Position numbers and translations under genes: made by a program. Below are positions 40,583 to 49,441 of a stretch of 64,000 bases of DNA, one piece after another. Under the pieces are notes generated by a model. The model saw only the letters and a program-made list of their open reading frames with translations. It made no database searches and was not told the origin of the DNA. This DNA is from Nocardia farcinica (GTDB lineage: Bacteria > Actinomycetota > Actinomycetes > Mycobacteriales > Mycobacteriaceae): the NCBI RefSeq assembly GCF_001182745.1, contig NZ_LN868941.1, forward strand, positions 1 to 64,000. The letters are read 5' to 3'. Each line of letters opens with the position of its first letter. The stretch's first letter is position 1.

Positions 40583-41449
40583 ATGCCATTGCTGCGCGTC
40601 GCTGTCCCGAACAAAGGTTCTCTGAGCGAATCGGCTCTGACGTTGCTCACCGAGGCCGGGTATCGCCTACCGCGGGTGCGGAACAAGGAGTTGAACTGCT
40701 TCGATCCCGAGAACGAGATCGAGTTCTTCTTCCAGCGGCCCCGCGATATCGCGGTGTACGTGGGCGCGGGAACCCTGGATCTGGGGATCACGGGCAAGGA
40801 TCTGCTCGACGACGCCGCCGCGCCGGCGGAGTCGGTTCTCGACCTCGGGTTCGCCCGGTCGACGTTCTATTTCGCGGCGCGTCCGGACGGGCCGAAGTCG
40901 GTGGCGGACCTGGCGGGCCGGTCGGTGGCGACGTCGTATCCGGAACTGGTGCGCAAGCACTTGGCCCAGGCGGGGGTGTCGGCCAACGTCGTGGTGTTGC
41001 AAGGCGCGGTGGAGAACGCGGTCGCCCTCGGCTTGGCGGATGCGATCGCCGATGTGGTGGAGACCGGGACGTCGTTGGAGAACGCGGGCCTGGTCACCTT
41101 CGGTGAGCCCCTGATGAGGTCGGAGGCGGTGCTGATCCGCAGTACCACGGCGGAGTGGACCGATGAGCGGGCCGAGGCGGTGACGGTGATGCTGGACCGC
41201 CTCAACGGGGTGTTGACCGCGCGCCGGTACGTGATGGTCGATTACGACTGCCCGCGGGCGGTGCTCGATGCGGCGTGTGCGTTGACGCCGGGGATCGAGT
41301 CGCCGACGGTGTCGCCACTGGCGGACCCGGATTGGGTGGCGGTGCGGTCGTTGGTGGAGCGCAAGAGCATCAACCGCACCATGGACGACCTCAAGAAGCT
41401 CGGGGCCTCCGCGATCCTGGCGACCGAACTGGCTGCCTGCCGCCTATGA
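40583..41449 (+). CDS. hisG: ATP phosphoribosyltransferase (HisG, long form)
   Basis: 288 aa. Joins ATP and PRPP to phosphoribosyl-ATP, the first step of histidine synthesis. The N-terminus LRVAVPNKGSLSESAL, EFFFQRPRDIAVYVGAGTLD, DLGITGKDLL, ATSYPELVRKHL, the PRPP region GAVENAVALGLADAIADVVE and the C-terminal regulatory ACT-like part (VMVDYDCPRAVLDAACALTP; NRTMDDLKKLGASAILATEL) match full-length actinobacterial HisG. No other his gene is nearby; the usual partner hisE is absent. An extra copy beside a likely biosynthetic locus could serve that pathway or be a resistant target copy. ATG 40583 follows GAGG at 9 nt. Confidence 0.88.
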   Translation: MPLLRVAVPNKGSLSESALTLLTEAGYRLPRVRNKELNCFDPENEIEFFFQRPRDIAVYVGAGTLDLGITGKDLLDDAAAPAESVLDLGFARSTFYFAARPDGPKSVADLAGRSVATSYPELVRKHLAQAGVSANVVVLQGAVENAVALGLADAIADVVETGTSLENAGLVTFGEPLMRSEAVLIRSTTAEWTDERAEAVTVMLDRLNGVLTARRYVMVDYDCPRAVLDAACALTPGIESPTVSPLADPDWVAVRSLVERKSINRTMDDLKKLGASAILATELAACRL

Positions 41450-41463
41450 CCCACGCACCCGTG

Positions 41464-41727
41464 TCATCGCTGGTGTTGGCCGCCGTCGGCGCGGCGCTGG
41501 ACGGCGGTGGCGATGAGTCGTATATCCCGCCCGGCGCCGTGTGCGGCAGCAACGGCTTCGCGTAGCGCGGCGATTTCCTCTGGCCGCAGCGCGGCGAGCG
41601 GCACATCCTCGCCGATCACCTGGAGCGCCTGTTGGGAGGCGGTTTCCAGCTCGTCGGCGCACTTGACCAGCTGGGCAGTGAGCGGAAATCTCGCCTTGTC
41701 TGCGGTCAGCAGAAAGTCGTCAGCCAC
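41464..41727 (-). CDS. Small helical hypothetical protein
   Basis: 87 aa, GTG start 41727. LTAQLVKCADELETASQQAL and EEIAALREAVAAAHGAGRDI suggest two or three helices. Convergent with hisG and 9 nt after the dNTPase-like gene, so probably the last gene of that operon. Not recognised. Confidence 0.55.
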   Translation of the reverse strand: MADDFLLTADKARFPLTAQLVKCADELETASQQALQVIGEDVPLAALRPEEIAALREAVAAAHGAGRDIRLIATAVQRRADGGQHQR

Positions 41728-41736
41728 GGCGCAAAC

Positions 41737-43095
41737 CTAGCGCCCCCGACCGCCCATGGAGTTCACTTCCGCGGTATCGGGGGCCCGGATCGGCCACAGT
41801 GCTGGTACACAGCTTGATTCGTCGCGCTTACGCCGGATCTCCGGAATCTGGGCCCCCACGGGCCCGGATTCACGATCGGTGGTCAGCGTGTCGAACACCT
41901 CGACCGCGCACCGGTCGGTGTAGGCCGCGACCTGATCAACGACCACCCGGACCCGGGCGGCGTCGGTGTCGGCGCGCAACCACGCCGCGGCGAAGCGGGG
42001 TTCGAGCAGGTCGGGGGCGGCGGTGAGGAGGGCGTCGAAGACGGTGTCGATGACGTGGCGCTGCCACGCCCGGCGGGCCCGCAAAGCGGGTGCACGGAGC
42101 ACGAAGTGCAGGTGCACGGCTTTGAGTACCGCGATTTCGGCGCGGACGTGGGCGGGCACGACCAGATCGGCGGTGAACCGGTGGTGCGGGCCGAGTCCGG
42201 TGCCGGCTTTTGTCGCCTCTGTGATCGCGGTGGTGAACCGGGCGGTGAGCGCGTGCTCCAGCGCGGAGATCGCGGCCAGGTCGCCGGGCCCGGGGCGGGT
42301 GAGGGCAGCGACGGCGGGCAGGCCCAGCAGGTCGTTGGTGTGGGCGTCGATGTCGTCGACGGCCACGGTGGTGAAGTGGCCGTGGGCGAGCTTGGCGAAC
42401 TCGGCGCGCTCGGACGCAGACGTGAGCGGGGACAGGGTGATCGCACCGGTGCGCAGCCCGGCGGTCAGGTCGGTGACAGCGTTGGCGATGTCGTCCGCTG
42501 TGTCCATGATCTGCGCCTCCACGCACAGCCGCCGATCCGGTGCGCCGTGGCGGACCCAGGCCAGGGTGTCGGCGTCGTCGGGGTAAGCGCCGAACTTGCG
42601 GGCCGGGCCCGGGGTCCACGGGTATTTGCAGGTCGCGTCCAGGCTGGCGCGCGTCAGGTTCAACCCGCCACCGGTAGCGGTGCTGGGTTCGAGTCGGGTG
42701 AGGATGCGCAGGGTCTGGGCGTTGGCCTCGAACCCGAGCCCGTGGGCGCGGGCCTTGGTGCGCAACGCCATCTCGCCGTTGTGCCCGAACGGTGGATGTC
42801 CGAGATCGTGTGCCAGGCAACCGGTTTCGACCAGCGTGGGGTCGGCGCCGACGCCGAGGGCGATGCGGCGGCCGAGGGTGGCCACGGTCAGGGAGTGGGT
42901 GAGCCGGTTGTGGGGTACCGGCCCGGCGTCGGGTTCGTCGACCTGGGTGATGTTCGACAGTCGGTGCAGCGCGCCGCTGGCGAGCAGCCGGCCGCGGTCG
43001 TGGTCGAACACGGTGGCCGGATCGCGGTAGGGGTGGCCGTGTTCGGGGATGCGGCGAGCCCGGTCGTGGTGGCTGTAGCCGGTCGGGGTCGTCAT
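41737..43095 (-). CDS. HD-domain deoxynucleoside triphosphate triphosphohydrolase-like protein
   Basis: 452 aa. The Dgt/SAMHD1-type fold removes triphosphate from dNTPs. Seen: GRLLASGALHRLSNITQV, PHNRLTHSLTVATLGRRIAL (first metal His), CLAHDLGHPPFGHNGE (about residues 93-108, the HD metal pair and conserved GHNGE), and a later MDTADDIANAVTD with a metal Asp. The C-terminus is extended. In this position it could clean a modified dNTP from the pool or feed a nucleoside pathway. It follows the kinase-like gene by 19 nt. Confidence 0.82.
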   Translation of the reverse strand: MTTPTGYSHHDRARRIPEHGHPYRDPATVFDHDRGRLLASGALHRLSNITQVDEPDAGPVPHNRLTHSLTVATLGRRIALGVGADPTLVETGCLAHDLGHPPFGHNGEMALRTKARAHGLGFEANAQTLRILTRLEPSTATGGGLNLTRASLDATCKYPWTPGPARKFGAYPDDADTLAWVRHGAPDRRLCVEAQIMDTADDIANAVTDLTAGLRTGAITLSPLTSASERAEFAKLAHGHFTTVAVDDIDAHTNDLLGLPAVAALTRPGPGDLAAISALEHALTARFTTAITEATKAGTGLGPHHRFTADLVVPAHVRAEIAVLKAVHLHFVLRAPALRARRAWQRHVIDTVFDALLTAAPDLLEPRFAAAWLRADTDAARVRVVVDQVAAYTDRCAVEVFDTLTTDRESGPVGAQIPEIRRKRDESSCVPALWPIRAPDTAEVNSMGGRGR

Positions 43096-43114
43096 CGGCG
43101 TGGTCCTCTCGTCG

Positions 43115-43864
43115 CTATGGGGTGATCGGCTCGTCGACGGTGGTCGACGCGGCGAACAGGGCCTCGATCTGGGCGGGGTGCAGGTAGCGGGTGATCAGTG
43201 GATCGGTCCGGAACCGGGCGGCCGGGACGCCGAGGAACCGGTGCTCGAGGTACATCAACCGCCGAAACACCAGCCGGTAGATGTGTGCGGGGACGCCGTG
43301 GCAGGAGACGGTCAGCAGCTGCCCGGCGTGGTGGTGGCGGCGGAGTTCGAGGGTGCTGATCAGCCGGTTGGTGTCGAGCAGCCGCAACTGCCCGGCGACG
43401 TCGACGACGAGGTTGTCCATCGGCGGATCGATGAAGTCCGGGATCAGCGACGCTTCGGCATCGAGGGCGGGCACCGGCGCGGTGTCGGCCAGCAGCCCGC
43501 GCACCACGCCGGTGAACACGGCGAGCTGGTCGAGGGTTTGCCGCGGGAGCCGGTGGCGCGCGGCGATGCGCAGCGACCAGGCGGGCGCCACCGGCACGAA
43601 GTCCTTGACCACCACCGCCTCGCACAACCGCGCGGACGGGGCGGGCAGCAGCAGGCGCTCGTTCGGGATCAGGCCGGGCAGGACCGGATCGAAGATCGCC
43701 CGCAGGTATCGGTACTCGCGGCGCACCTTGGCCACGGTGAGTTCGGGGGCGTCGGGCCGGAACACCTGCATCACCACCGGGCTGCCGGGCCGGTGGTAGA
43801 CCGTGGAATGGTTGCCCTGCCCGATCGCCCGATGCCGCCGGGCCGTCCCGATCACCGCGGTCAT
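43115..43864 (-). CDS. Protein-kinase-fold protein (phosphotransferase-like)
   Basis: 249 aa. AIGQGNHSTVYHRPGSPVVM at about residues 13-32 looks like a kinase Gly-rich loop, with a partner Lys region near VAKVRREYRYL. DPPMDNLVVDVAGQLRLLDT (about 165-184) has the arrangement of a degenerate catalytic loop plus metal Asp of aminoglycoside-phosphotransferase-like kinases. It could phosphorylate a sugar or nucleoside intermediate. ATGA overlap with the glycosyltransferase upstream. Confidence 0.6.
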   Translation of the reverse strand: MTAVIGTARRHRAIGQGNHSTVYHRPGSPVVMQVFRPDAPELTVAKVRREYRYLRAIFDPVLPGLIPNERLLLPAPSARLCEAVVVKDFVPVAPAWSLRIAARHRLPRQTLDQLAVFTGVVRGLLADTAPVPALDAEASLIPDFIDPPMDNLVVDVAGQLRLLDTNRLISTLELRRHHHAGQLLTVSCHGVPAHIYRLVFRRLMYLEHRFLGVPAARFRTDPLITRYLHPAQIEALFAASTTVDEPITP

Positions 43865-45195
43865 GCCCGCACCGCCTCGTGGGAGCCGATGACCTGGGCG
43901 TAGCCGGTGGCCATCTGCTCCACCCCGAACCGGGTGGCACTGGCCCGCCCGTTGCGCGCCAGGCGCCGGTGCAGTGCGGTGTCGGTGAGCACGCGTGCCA
44001 GGGCGTCGGCGAGCGCGCCGGGATCGCTCGGTGGCACCAGCAGCCCGGAGCGGCCGTGGTCGATGTAGTCGCGTGGTCCGCCGTGGTCGGTGGTGATCAC
44101 CGGGGTGCCGGCGAGCATCGCTTCGATGTTGGCGTAGCCGAACGCTTCCGGGCAGCGCGACGGCAGTACCGCGACCGTCGCGGCCCGGTAGCAGGCCGCG
44201 ACCTCGACCGGGGAGAGCTCGTCGAGCAGGAACACCCGCCCGGCCAGGTCGCTGGCGTTGATCAGATCGGTCAGCTCCCGGGTGTAGTCCAGGGCGCGGG
44301 TGTCGTGCATGTCGTGGCCGTTGAACACCGCGAACGCCTCCCCGGCGACACCGCGGGCGGACAGGATGCGCAGGGCGGCGATCAGATCGGCGTGGCCCTT
44401 CCACGCCACCCGCCGCGCCGAGAGCAACACCATCGGCCCGTCCGGAAGCTGGTTGCGGCGCGCGAGGGCGGCGAAGGCGTTCTCGGCGGCGGCCGCGCGC
44501 ATCCGGGACTCGAACTCGGCGATGTCCATGCCGTTGGGCACCGTGTGGACCCGCTCGCCGGTGATTCCGGCCTTGGCCAGGTGTTCGGCCACCGCGGTCG
44601 ACACCGCGACGATCCGCACCGAGTGCTCGGTGACCTCGAGACGGCGGCGCAGGTAGTCGAACCGCCGCTCGGCGCCGGCGAGATCGTGCACCACCCCGGT
44701 CACGTTCAGGCGGCCGACGCCGGCCGCGGCCAGCCGACCGGACTGTTCGGCTTTGAGCACCGACACGATCGGATTGATGTTCTGCGCCAGCAGATCCGGT
44801 GTATCGGCGGTGGCGATGACGTAGGCGTACTGCCGCGCCAAACCCGCATACACCGGATTTGCCGGGTCGTCGATGGCGTCCTCGTAGAAGTGGCGCACCC
44901 GCGCGGGGTCCTTGCCGCCGTCCGCACCGCCGAGGTACTGGCCGAACCCGCTCCGAATCCCTTGGGCCAGCACCACGGTGCCGTCCGGGGTGCGCAACTG
45001 GTAGGCGCCGGGGCGGGTGGCGCCGGTCTGGGTGATCGCCCAGCGCGTCCCAGGATGCCGGGCGGCCAGCGCGGCGAGCAGATGGTGGGTGTGGGCGACC
45101 AGACCGGTGTGGCGACAGGGTTTTCGCTGTCCCGTGGCCACGACGGTGCCGTGCATGTCGTAGGTGAGGATGTGCATCGCCGACGGGAATTCCAT
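43861..45195 (-). CDS. GT4-family glycosyltransferase
   Basis: 444 aa from ATG 45195 (GGAGG 5 nt upstream); longer starts lack a ribosome site. GT-B fold enzyme that moves a sugar from an NDP-sugar. C-terminal donor domain: VLLSARRVAWKGHADLIAAL, then LPSRCPEAFGYANIEAMLAG with the Glu-x7-Glu motif (about residues 360-380), and GGPRDYIDHGRSGLLVPPSD. The N-terminal domain has an acceptor-type Gly/His loop (RHTGLVAHTHHLLAAL). Acceptor unknown. First gene of the leftward operon to 41464. Confidence 0.82.
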   Translation of the reverse strand: MEFPSAMHILTYDMHGTVVATGQRKPCRHTGLVAHTHHLLAALAARHPGTRWAITQTGATRPGAYQLRTPDGTVVLAQGIRSGFGQYLGGADGGKDPARVRHFYEDAIDDPANPVYAGLARQYAYVIATADTPDLLAQNINPIVSVLKAEQSGRLAAAGVGRLNVTGVVHDLAGAERRFDYLRRRLEVTEHSVRIVAVSTAVAEHLAKAGITGERVHTVPNGMDIAEFESRMRAAAAENAFAALARRNQLPDGPMVLLSARRVAWKGHADLIAALRILSARGVAGEAFAVFNGHDMHDTRALDYTRELTDLINASDLAGRVFLLDELSPVEVAACYRAATVAVLPSRCPEAFGYANIEAMLAGTPVITTDHGGPRDYIDHGRSGLLVPPSDPGALADALARVLTDTALHRRLARNGRASATRFGVEQMATGYAQVIGSHEAVRA

Positions 45196-45308
45196 ACCGT
45201 CCTCCACGTTCCGAGACGACCGGATCAACAACCCCAGCAACCGGTTTCGGTGAACCAGGTCACATCAGGACACCGCGCGTATGGCCGGTCGCGGCAGTGG
45301 TGCGCTTG

Positions 45309-45333
45309 GTGCGTTTCGGTGCGTTTCGGTGCC
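45309..45333. repeat. Tandem 10-bp repeats between divergent genes
   Basis: GGTGCGTTTC occurs at 45309-45318 and 45319-45328, followed by GGTGC, with a weaker copy just upstream. Direct repeats near one helical turn are typical operator sites of actinomycete pathway regulators. They lie between the glycosyltransferase (start 45195) and the regulator (start 45401). The remainder of 45196-45400 shows no gene. Confidence 0.5.
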
Positions 45334-45400
45334 GAGAGCGCACCGCGGTCGGTACCCTCGCCGCATCGACGCCGACGATCCGGTCCAGGGGGCGAGGTGG

Positions 45401-46771
45401 GTGAACGCACAGCTGGCCACGTTGTTGTCCGACCTGGGATGGCGGCCGGAAACCTTCGCCCGCAAGCTGAGCGAGCACGCCCAGCTGCACGGACGCCGCG
45501 AGCATGTCCACCCGAAAACCCCCTACAAATGGCTCGCCGGTGCCCGCCCGCGCTCACCCTGGCCGGACCTGGCAGCAGCGCTGCTCACCGCCGAACTCGC
45601 CCGGCCGATCACCCCCGCAGACCTCGGGTGGAACGCCGCCCCCACCGCTCCGCTACTCCCGGCCGACTCCGGGCTGGACGGGCCATGGACAGCGGAAGGG
45701 GCCTTGCGCGCCATAGCGGCGGTCACAGAGGCTGATCCCATGCAGCGAAGGCTCTTCCTCACCCTGATGGGCACCGCGATCACCGCGCCAGCGCACCAGT
45801 GGCTACTCGCCGCCGAAGGCAGCGACCTCACCCACACCGCCGGCACGCGCATCGGGATCGGCACGGTCGAGGAGATCGACACCATGACCGCCAGCCTGCG
45901 CCGCATGGACGACCAGCTCGGCGGCGGCACCCTGCTAAAAATGGTCCGCGCCCACCTGCGCCACGTCCTGAACCTGCTGCGCCACGGCAGCTACGACGAC
46001 ACCACCGGACGCCGCCTGCACGCCTCGGCCGCCGAACTCCTGCGCCTGGCCGGATGGCTGTGCTTCGACACCAGCCAGCACGCCCGCGCCCAGCGCTACT
46101 GGGTCGCCGCGCTGCGCACCGCCCACACCGCCGGCGACCGCGCCCTCGCCGCCAACGTCCTCGGATTCATGAGCTGCCAGGCCAAGGACATCGGCCAACC
46201 CCGCGAGGCCGCGATGCTGGCCGACACCGCGATCTCGGGCTATCCCGGTGCCAGCGCACGAGTTTCAGCGATCCTGCAACTGCGCGCCGCCGAAGCCCAC
46301 GCCGTCGACGGATCGCCGACCAACACCCGCCGCGCCATCGACGCCGCCTTCACCCACCTCGATACCCCTACCGACGGAGCGCCGGACTGGAGCTACTGGC
46401 TCGACGAAACCCACGCCCACGGCCAAGCCGGATACTGCTACCTGCGCCTCGGAGAACACAGCGCAGCCCGGCATCACCTTCGGGCCGCGCTACGCAACAG
46501 CAGCGGCAACGACTCCCGCGAAGGCGCTCTTCGCTACGCGCTGCTGGCCACCACCTACGCCCGCCAGCCCGAACCCGACATCGACCACGCCCTGCACCAC
46601 GCCGAACACGCCGTGGACCTGCTCACCGCCCAGGTCACCTCGACCCGGGTGACCGGCCACCTCACCACGCTGCTCAGCGACCTCACCCCTTACCGCCACC
46701 GACCCGGCGTCCGCCAACTATCCGACCGCGTCCGCGCACTCCAGGCAGCCACCAGCAGCAGAAGCGCCTGA
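45401..46771 (+). CDS. HTH-TPR transcriptional regulator (NsdA/XRE-like)
   Basis: 456 aa from GTG 45401. The N-terminal QLATLLSDLGWRPETFARKL with KTPYKWLAGARPRSPWPDL is the helix-turn-helix of a large actinomycete family of regulators with a C-terminal TPR region. About residues 150-440 are helical repeats (HASAAELLRLAGWLCFDTSQ; HARAQRYWVAALRTAHTAGD; HSAARHHLRAALRNSSGNDS). Such proteins control secondary metabolism and development. It is divergent from the glycosyltransferase-dNTPase operon and probably controls it. Confidence 0.75.
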   Translation: MNAQLATLLSDLGWRPETFARKLSEHAQLHGRREHVHPKTPYKWLAGARPRSPWPDLAAALLTAELARPITPADLGWNAAPTAPLLPADSGLDGPWTAEGALRAIAAVTEADPMQRRLFLTLMGTAITAPAHQWLLAAEGSDLTHTAGTRIGIGTVEEIDTMTASLRRMDDQLGGGTLLKMVRAHLRHVLNLLRHGSYDDTTGRRLHASAAELLRLAGWLCFDTSQHARAQRYWVAALRTAHTAGDRALAANVLGFMSCQAKDIGQPREAAMLADTAISGYPGASARVSAILQLRAAEAHAVDGSPTNTRRAIDAAFTHLDTPTDGAPDWSYWLDETHAHGQAGYCYLRLGEHSAARHHLRAALRNSSGNDSREGALRYALLATTYARQPEPDIDHALHHAEHAVDLLTAQVTSTRVTGHLTTLLSDLTPYRHRPGVRQLSDRVRALQAATSSRSA

Positions 46772-46806
46772 CACATTCGCGCGGGGGTGGGGAATCCCGG
46801 GCAGGT

Positions 46807-47145
46807 TCAGAGGTCGTGGACGTCGTCGACGCGCGCCTCGGGGTCCACGTATACCAGGATTCCCAGGGCAGCACCCACGCGCAGGGCGAGGCTCCGAGCC
46901 TTGGCTTCAGGCAGGTCGGCGAAGCCTCGGCAGATCGCCGACAACGGCTGATCGAGAGTCGAGTGGCAGGTGATATGTCCCTCGTCGTGGAGCGCATCCC
47001 GCACCATCTGCGACCGGCGGCCCGGCCGCAGCCTCATGAGGTTTCCGGGGCGGAAGATGCAGGTACTGCACTTGTCCTCACAGACGCGAACCTCGTTGTG
47101 CGAGTACACAATAGCGGTTCGCGCATCGTCCTCCGCGGTGTCCAA
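46807..47145 (-). CDS. Cysteine-cluster hypothetical protein
   Basis: 112 aa, apparent TTG start at 47145; a later GTG is possible. CEDKCSTCIFRPGN (about residues 22-35), then HITCHSTL and AICRGFADL give five Cys that could bind Fe-S or zinc. Similar C-x2-C-FRPGN proteins recur in Streptomyces and actinophages, function unknown. Convergent with the HTH-TPR regulator. Confidence 0.6.
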   Translation of the reverse strand: MDTAEDDARTAIVYSHNEVRVCEDKCSTCIFRPGNLMRLRPGRRSQMVRDALHDEGHITCHSTLDQPLSAICRGFADLPEAKARSLALRVGAALGILVYVDPEARVDDVHDL

Positions 47146-47249
47146 ATGCCCGCATACCTCCTGTTGCGATGGCCGGTCCGGTTCCGGGAGGCCACGATGG
47201 CAATCCAGCGTGCCAGCTTCCTGGTGCGACCGGTACCGGGAGGCCGGGA

Positions 47250-48317
47250 TCAGTCGTCACAAATGCTGCCTGGTGTTCGGCCGCGTGTCGCCCGGAGACG
47301 GGAGTCGTCGTGGCGGAAGTCGGAGGGGCTGCCGGAGTTGCTGTCGGGTTCGGGGGTGTCGTAGGCGGCGGCTGCGTCGGCGTGGTGTTGTCGTAGCGCA
47401 GCGCGGAGTTCGGGGGGTTGTTCGATGATCACGTCGCTGCCGAAGCTGGCGACGAGTGGGATGAGCCATTTCCAGCGGTCGACGTAGAGGACGATGCGGG
47501 TGGTGCCGTCGGGGTCGTGGTGGACTTCGGAGTCGGGTTTGAGTCCCAGGCGCAGCATTTCCTCGCGGCTGCCGGGGCGCACGCGGATGACGACTCGGGT
47601 GGGTCCGCGGCCGAAGTCTTCGAGTGCTTGGCGCCACCAGTCCTTGAGGTTGAAGGTGGTTTCGGGGTAGACGAACTTCAGGTCGGTGGCGGTGAGCCGG
47701 TCGATGTTGTTGAGCTGGTAGCGCTGGGGTTCTGAGTGTGGTGGTGCGGCGACGAGCCACCATTCCCCACCTTTCCAGACCATGCCGTAGGGCTTGACGA
47801 TGAGGTGCTGGTGGTCGTCGCTGTGGTGGACGCGGACGGTGATCTGGATGGCGGTCCCGGTGAGCAGGGCCTCGCGGAGTGTGGCGAGGTGACCGGAGCT
47901 TTCGTCGCGCCAGTACCAGTCGGTGGTGTCGAAGTAGATGCGGTGGGCGAGACGGTGCAGGAACCGGGCGCGTGAGGCGCTGACGTTGTTCCTGCCGGAG
48001 TTTGCTTCGCCGCCTGTGGGTTCGGGGTGGGCGTGTCCTTGTTCGAGGAGGCCGAGGACGTAGAGGCGCAGGGCGTCGTCGCCGTCGACAAGCAGGGAGT
48101 CCAGCGGTTGATCGGTGGTGAGCCGGAATCCGCCGCCGCGGCCGGCCACGGACTCGATCGGGATGCCGAACGCGATCAGTTCCTCGATGTCGCGGTAGAT
48201 GGTGCGCGCATTGACGCCGAACCGGGCGGCCAGCGAGGTCGCGGAAACCCATGTGCGGGACCGCAACTGGTGAACGATGGCGGTGTGGCGGGCGTGGCGT
48301 GGGTTGGTCGGCGGCAT
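47250..48317 (-). CDS. WYL-domain transcriptional regulator
   Basis: 355 aa. N-terminal winged helix of the HTH-11/DeoR type (WVSATSLAARFGVNARTIYR, about residues 23-42; VAGRGGGFRLTT), then a WYL ligand-sensing domain (HHSDDHQHLIVKPYGMVWKG with GEWWLVAAP; about 163-195) and a C-terminal WCX-like region. WYL regulators sense nucleic acid or small ligands and often control defence or metabolic genes. It starts 27 nt after the upstream glycosyltransferase and may be the last gene of the eight-gene radical-SAM operon. Confidence 0.82.
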   Translation of the reverse strand: MPPTNPRHARHTAIVHQLRSRTWVSATSLAARFGVNARTIYRDIEELIAFGIPIESVAGRGGGFRLTTDQPLDSLLVDGDDALRLYVLGLLEQGHAHPEPTGGEANSGRNNVSASRARFLHRLAHRIYFDTTDWYWRDESSGHLATLREALLTGTAIQITVRVHHSDDHQHLIVKPYGMVWKGGEWWLVAAPPHSEPQRYQLNNIDRLTATDLKFVYPETTFNLKDWWRQALEDFGRGPTRVVIRVRPGSREEMLRLGLKPDSEVHHDPDGTTRIVLYVDRWKWLIPLVASFGSDVIIEQPPELRAALRQHHADAAAAYDTPEPDSNSGSPSDFRHDDSRLRATRGRTPGSICDD

Positions 48318-48343
48318 GCGCGCGAGTCTGCTCGGCGGTGTGG

Positions 48344-49441
48344 TCAGCTCGCTGCGGCGGCCTGCCGGTAGACCTCGATCAGACGGCGGCCGACCGATTC
48401 CGCGGTGTAGTTGCTCAGGTGCGCGGTGACCGCGTCGTGGTCAGCGGGTTCTGCGTCGCAGACGGCGATGATGTTCTTGGCCAGGATCTCCTCGTCGTGC
48501 GGGTCGGTGTAGCGGGCGGCCAGGCCGCCGGTGACTTCGCGGAGGACGGGCAGGTCCGAGCACAGCAGCGGTGTTCCGGCGACGAGGGCTTCCTGGGCGG
48601 GGATGCCGAAGCCCTCGAACAGGGTGGGGAACACGAACGCGGTCGCGGCCCGGTACAGGGCGGCGAGCTCGGCGTCGCCGATGTGGCCGAGGATCGTGAT
48701 CTCGGGGTCGCGCATCGGCAGGCCCCGTTCCCAGCCGCGGCGCCCGGCCAGCAGCAGCCGGGCCGGTACCTGGTCGGGGGCGGCTGCTCGGGCGAGCCGG
48801 AAGGCGCGGACGAGGCGGGGGATGTTCTTCGACGGCATGTACACGCCGACGCCGAACAGGAAGGGCTCGGACGGGGCCAGGGCCGGGTCGGCGGTGCGCA
48901 GTTGGTGCGCGAAGTCGGTGGCCACGTAGTTCGGTACGACCTCAAGGGGTTTGCCGAGATCGCCGAGGGCGCCGACGATATCGGCGCGGGCCGCGTGGGA
49001 GACGGTGATGACCGCGCGCAGGTCCTCACCGGCCAGCAGGGTGTGCAGGCGCGGGTTCTGTACGTCGCGGACTGCGCGGACCATCTGGTCGGGGAACAGG
49101 TAGCGGCCGGCGTCGTGCAGGGTGAACACCGCGGGCCGCGGCAGGGCGGCGGGCAGCGCGAACGGGTAGTGCACGAGGTCGGCGTCGAAGTGCTCGATCT
49201 GGCGGTGCAGGTGGTGTTCGCGCCGGTCCGGCACGGTGAGAACGCGGATACCCGCGCGCTGGGCACGCGGGTATCGGTCGGCATGCTCGGCGGTGAGCAC
49301 GACGGCGATCTCGACCTTCTCACCGGTCGCGGCGAGGGCGTCGGTGAGCAGGTGGATGTAGCGTTCGACACCGGTCTGGATGGTGGCGCGCCAGTAGCGG
49401 GCGTCGATCGCCACGCGCAGTGCTCGGTCAGACACGGGCAC
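48344..49441 (-). CDS. GT4-family glycosyltransferase
   Basis: 365 aa, GTG 49441 (or GTG 49435), overlapping the upstream stop. RVAIDARYWRATIQTGVERY is a typical N-terminus of mannosyl- or glycosyltransferases of family GT4. The donor site includes FLFGVGVYMPSKNIPRLVRA and LFEGFGIPAQEALVAGTPLL (Glu-x7-Glu). Acceptor unknown. Together with the GT at 43861 it predicts a glycosylated product or a sugar-based scaffold. Confidence 0.8.
   Translation of the reverse strand: MPVSDRALRVAIDARYWRATIQTGVERYIHLLTDALAATGEKVEIAVVLTAEHADRYPRAQRAGIRVLTVPDRREHHLHRQIEHFDADLVHYPFALPAALPRPAVFTLHDAGRYLFPDQMVRAVRDVQNPRLHTLLAGEDLRAVITVSHAARADIVGALGDLGKPLEVVPNYVATDFAHQLRTADPALAPSEPFLFGVGVYMPSKNIPRLVRAFRLARAAAPDQVPARLLLAGRRGWERGLPMRDPEITILGHIGDAELAALYRAATAFVFPTLFEGFGIPAQEALVAGTPLLCSDLPVLREVTGGLAARYTDPHDEEILAKNIIAVCDAEPADHDAVTAHLSNYTAESVGRRLIEVYRQAAAAS

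Noticed and set aside
40583..41449. hisG as evidence that the window has entered chromosomal DNA
   Set aside because: No other his or housekeeping genes follow, and the next genes are accessory; the transition is real in style but a chromosome junction cannot be shown.
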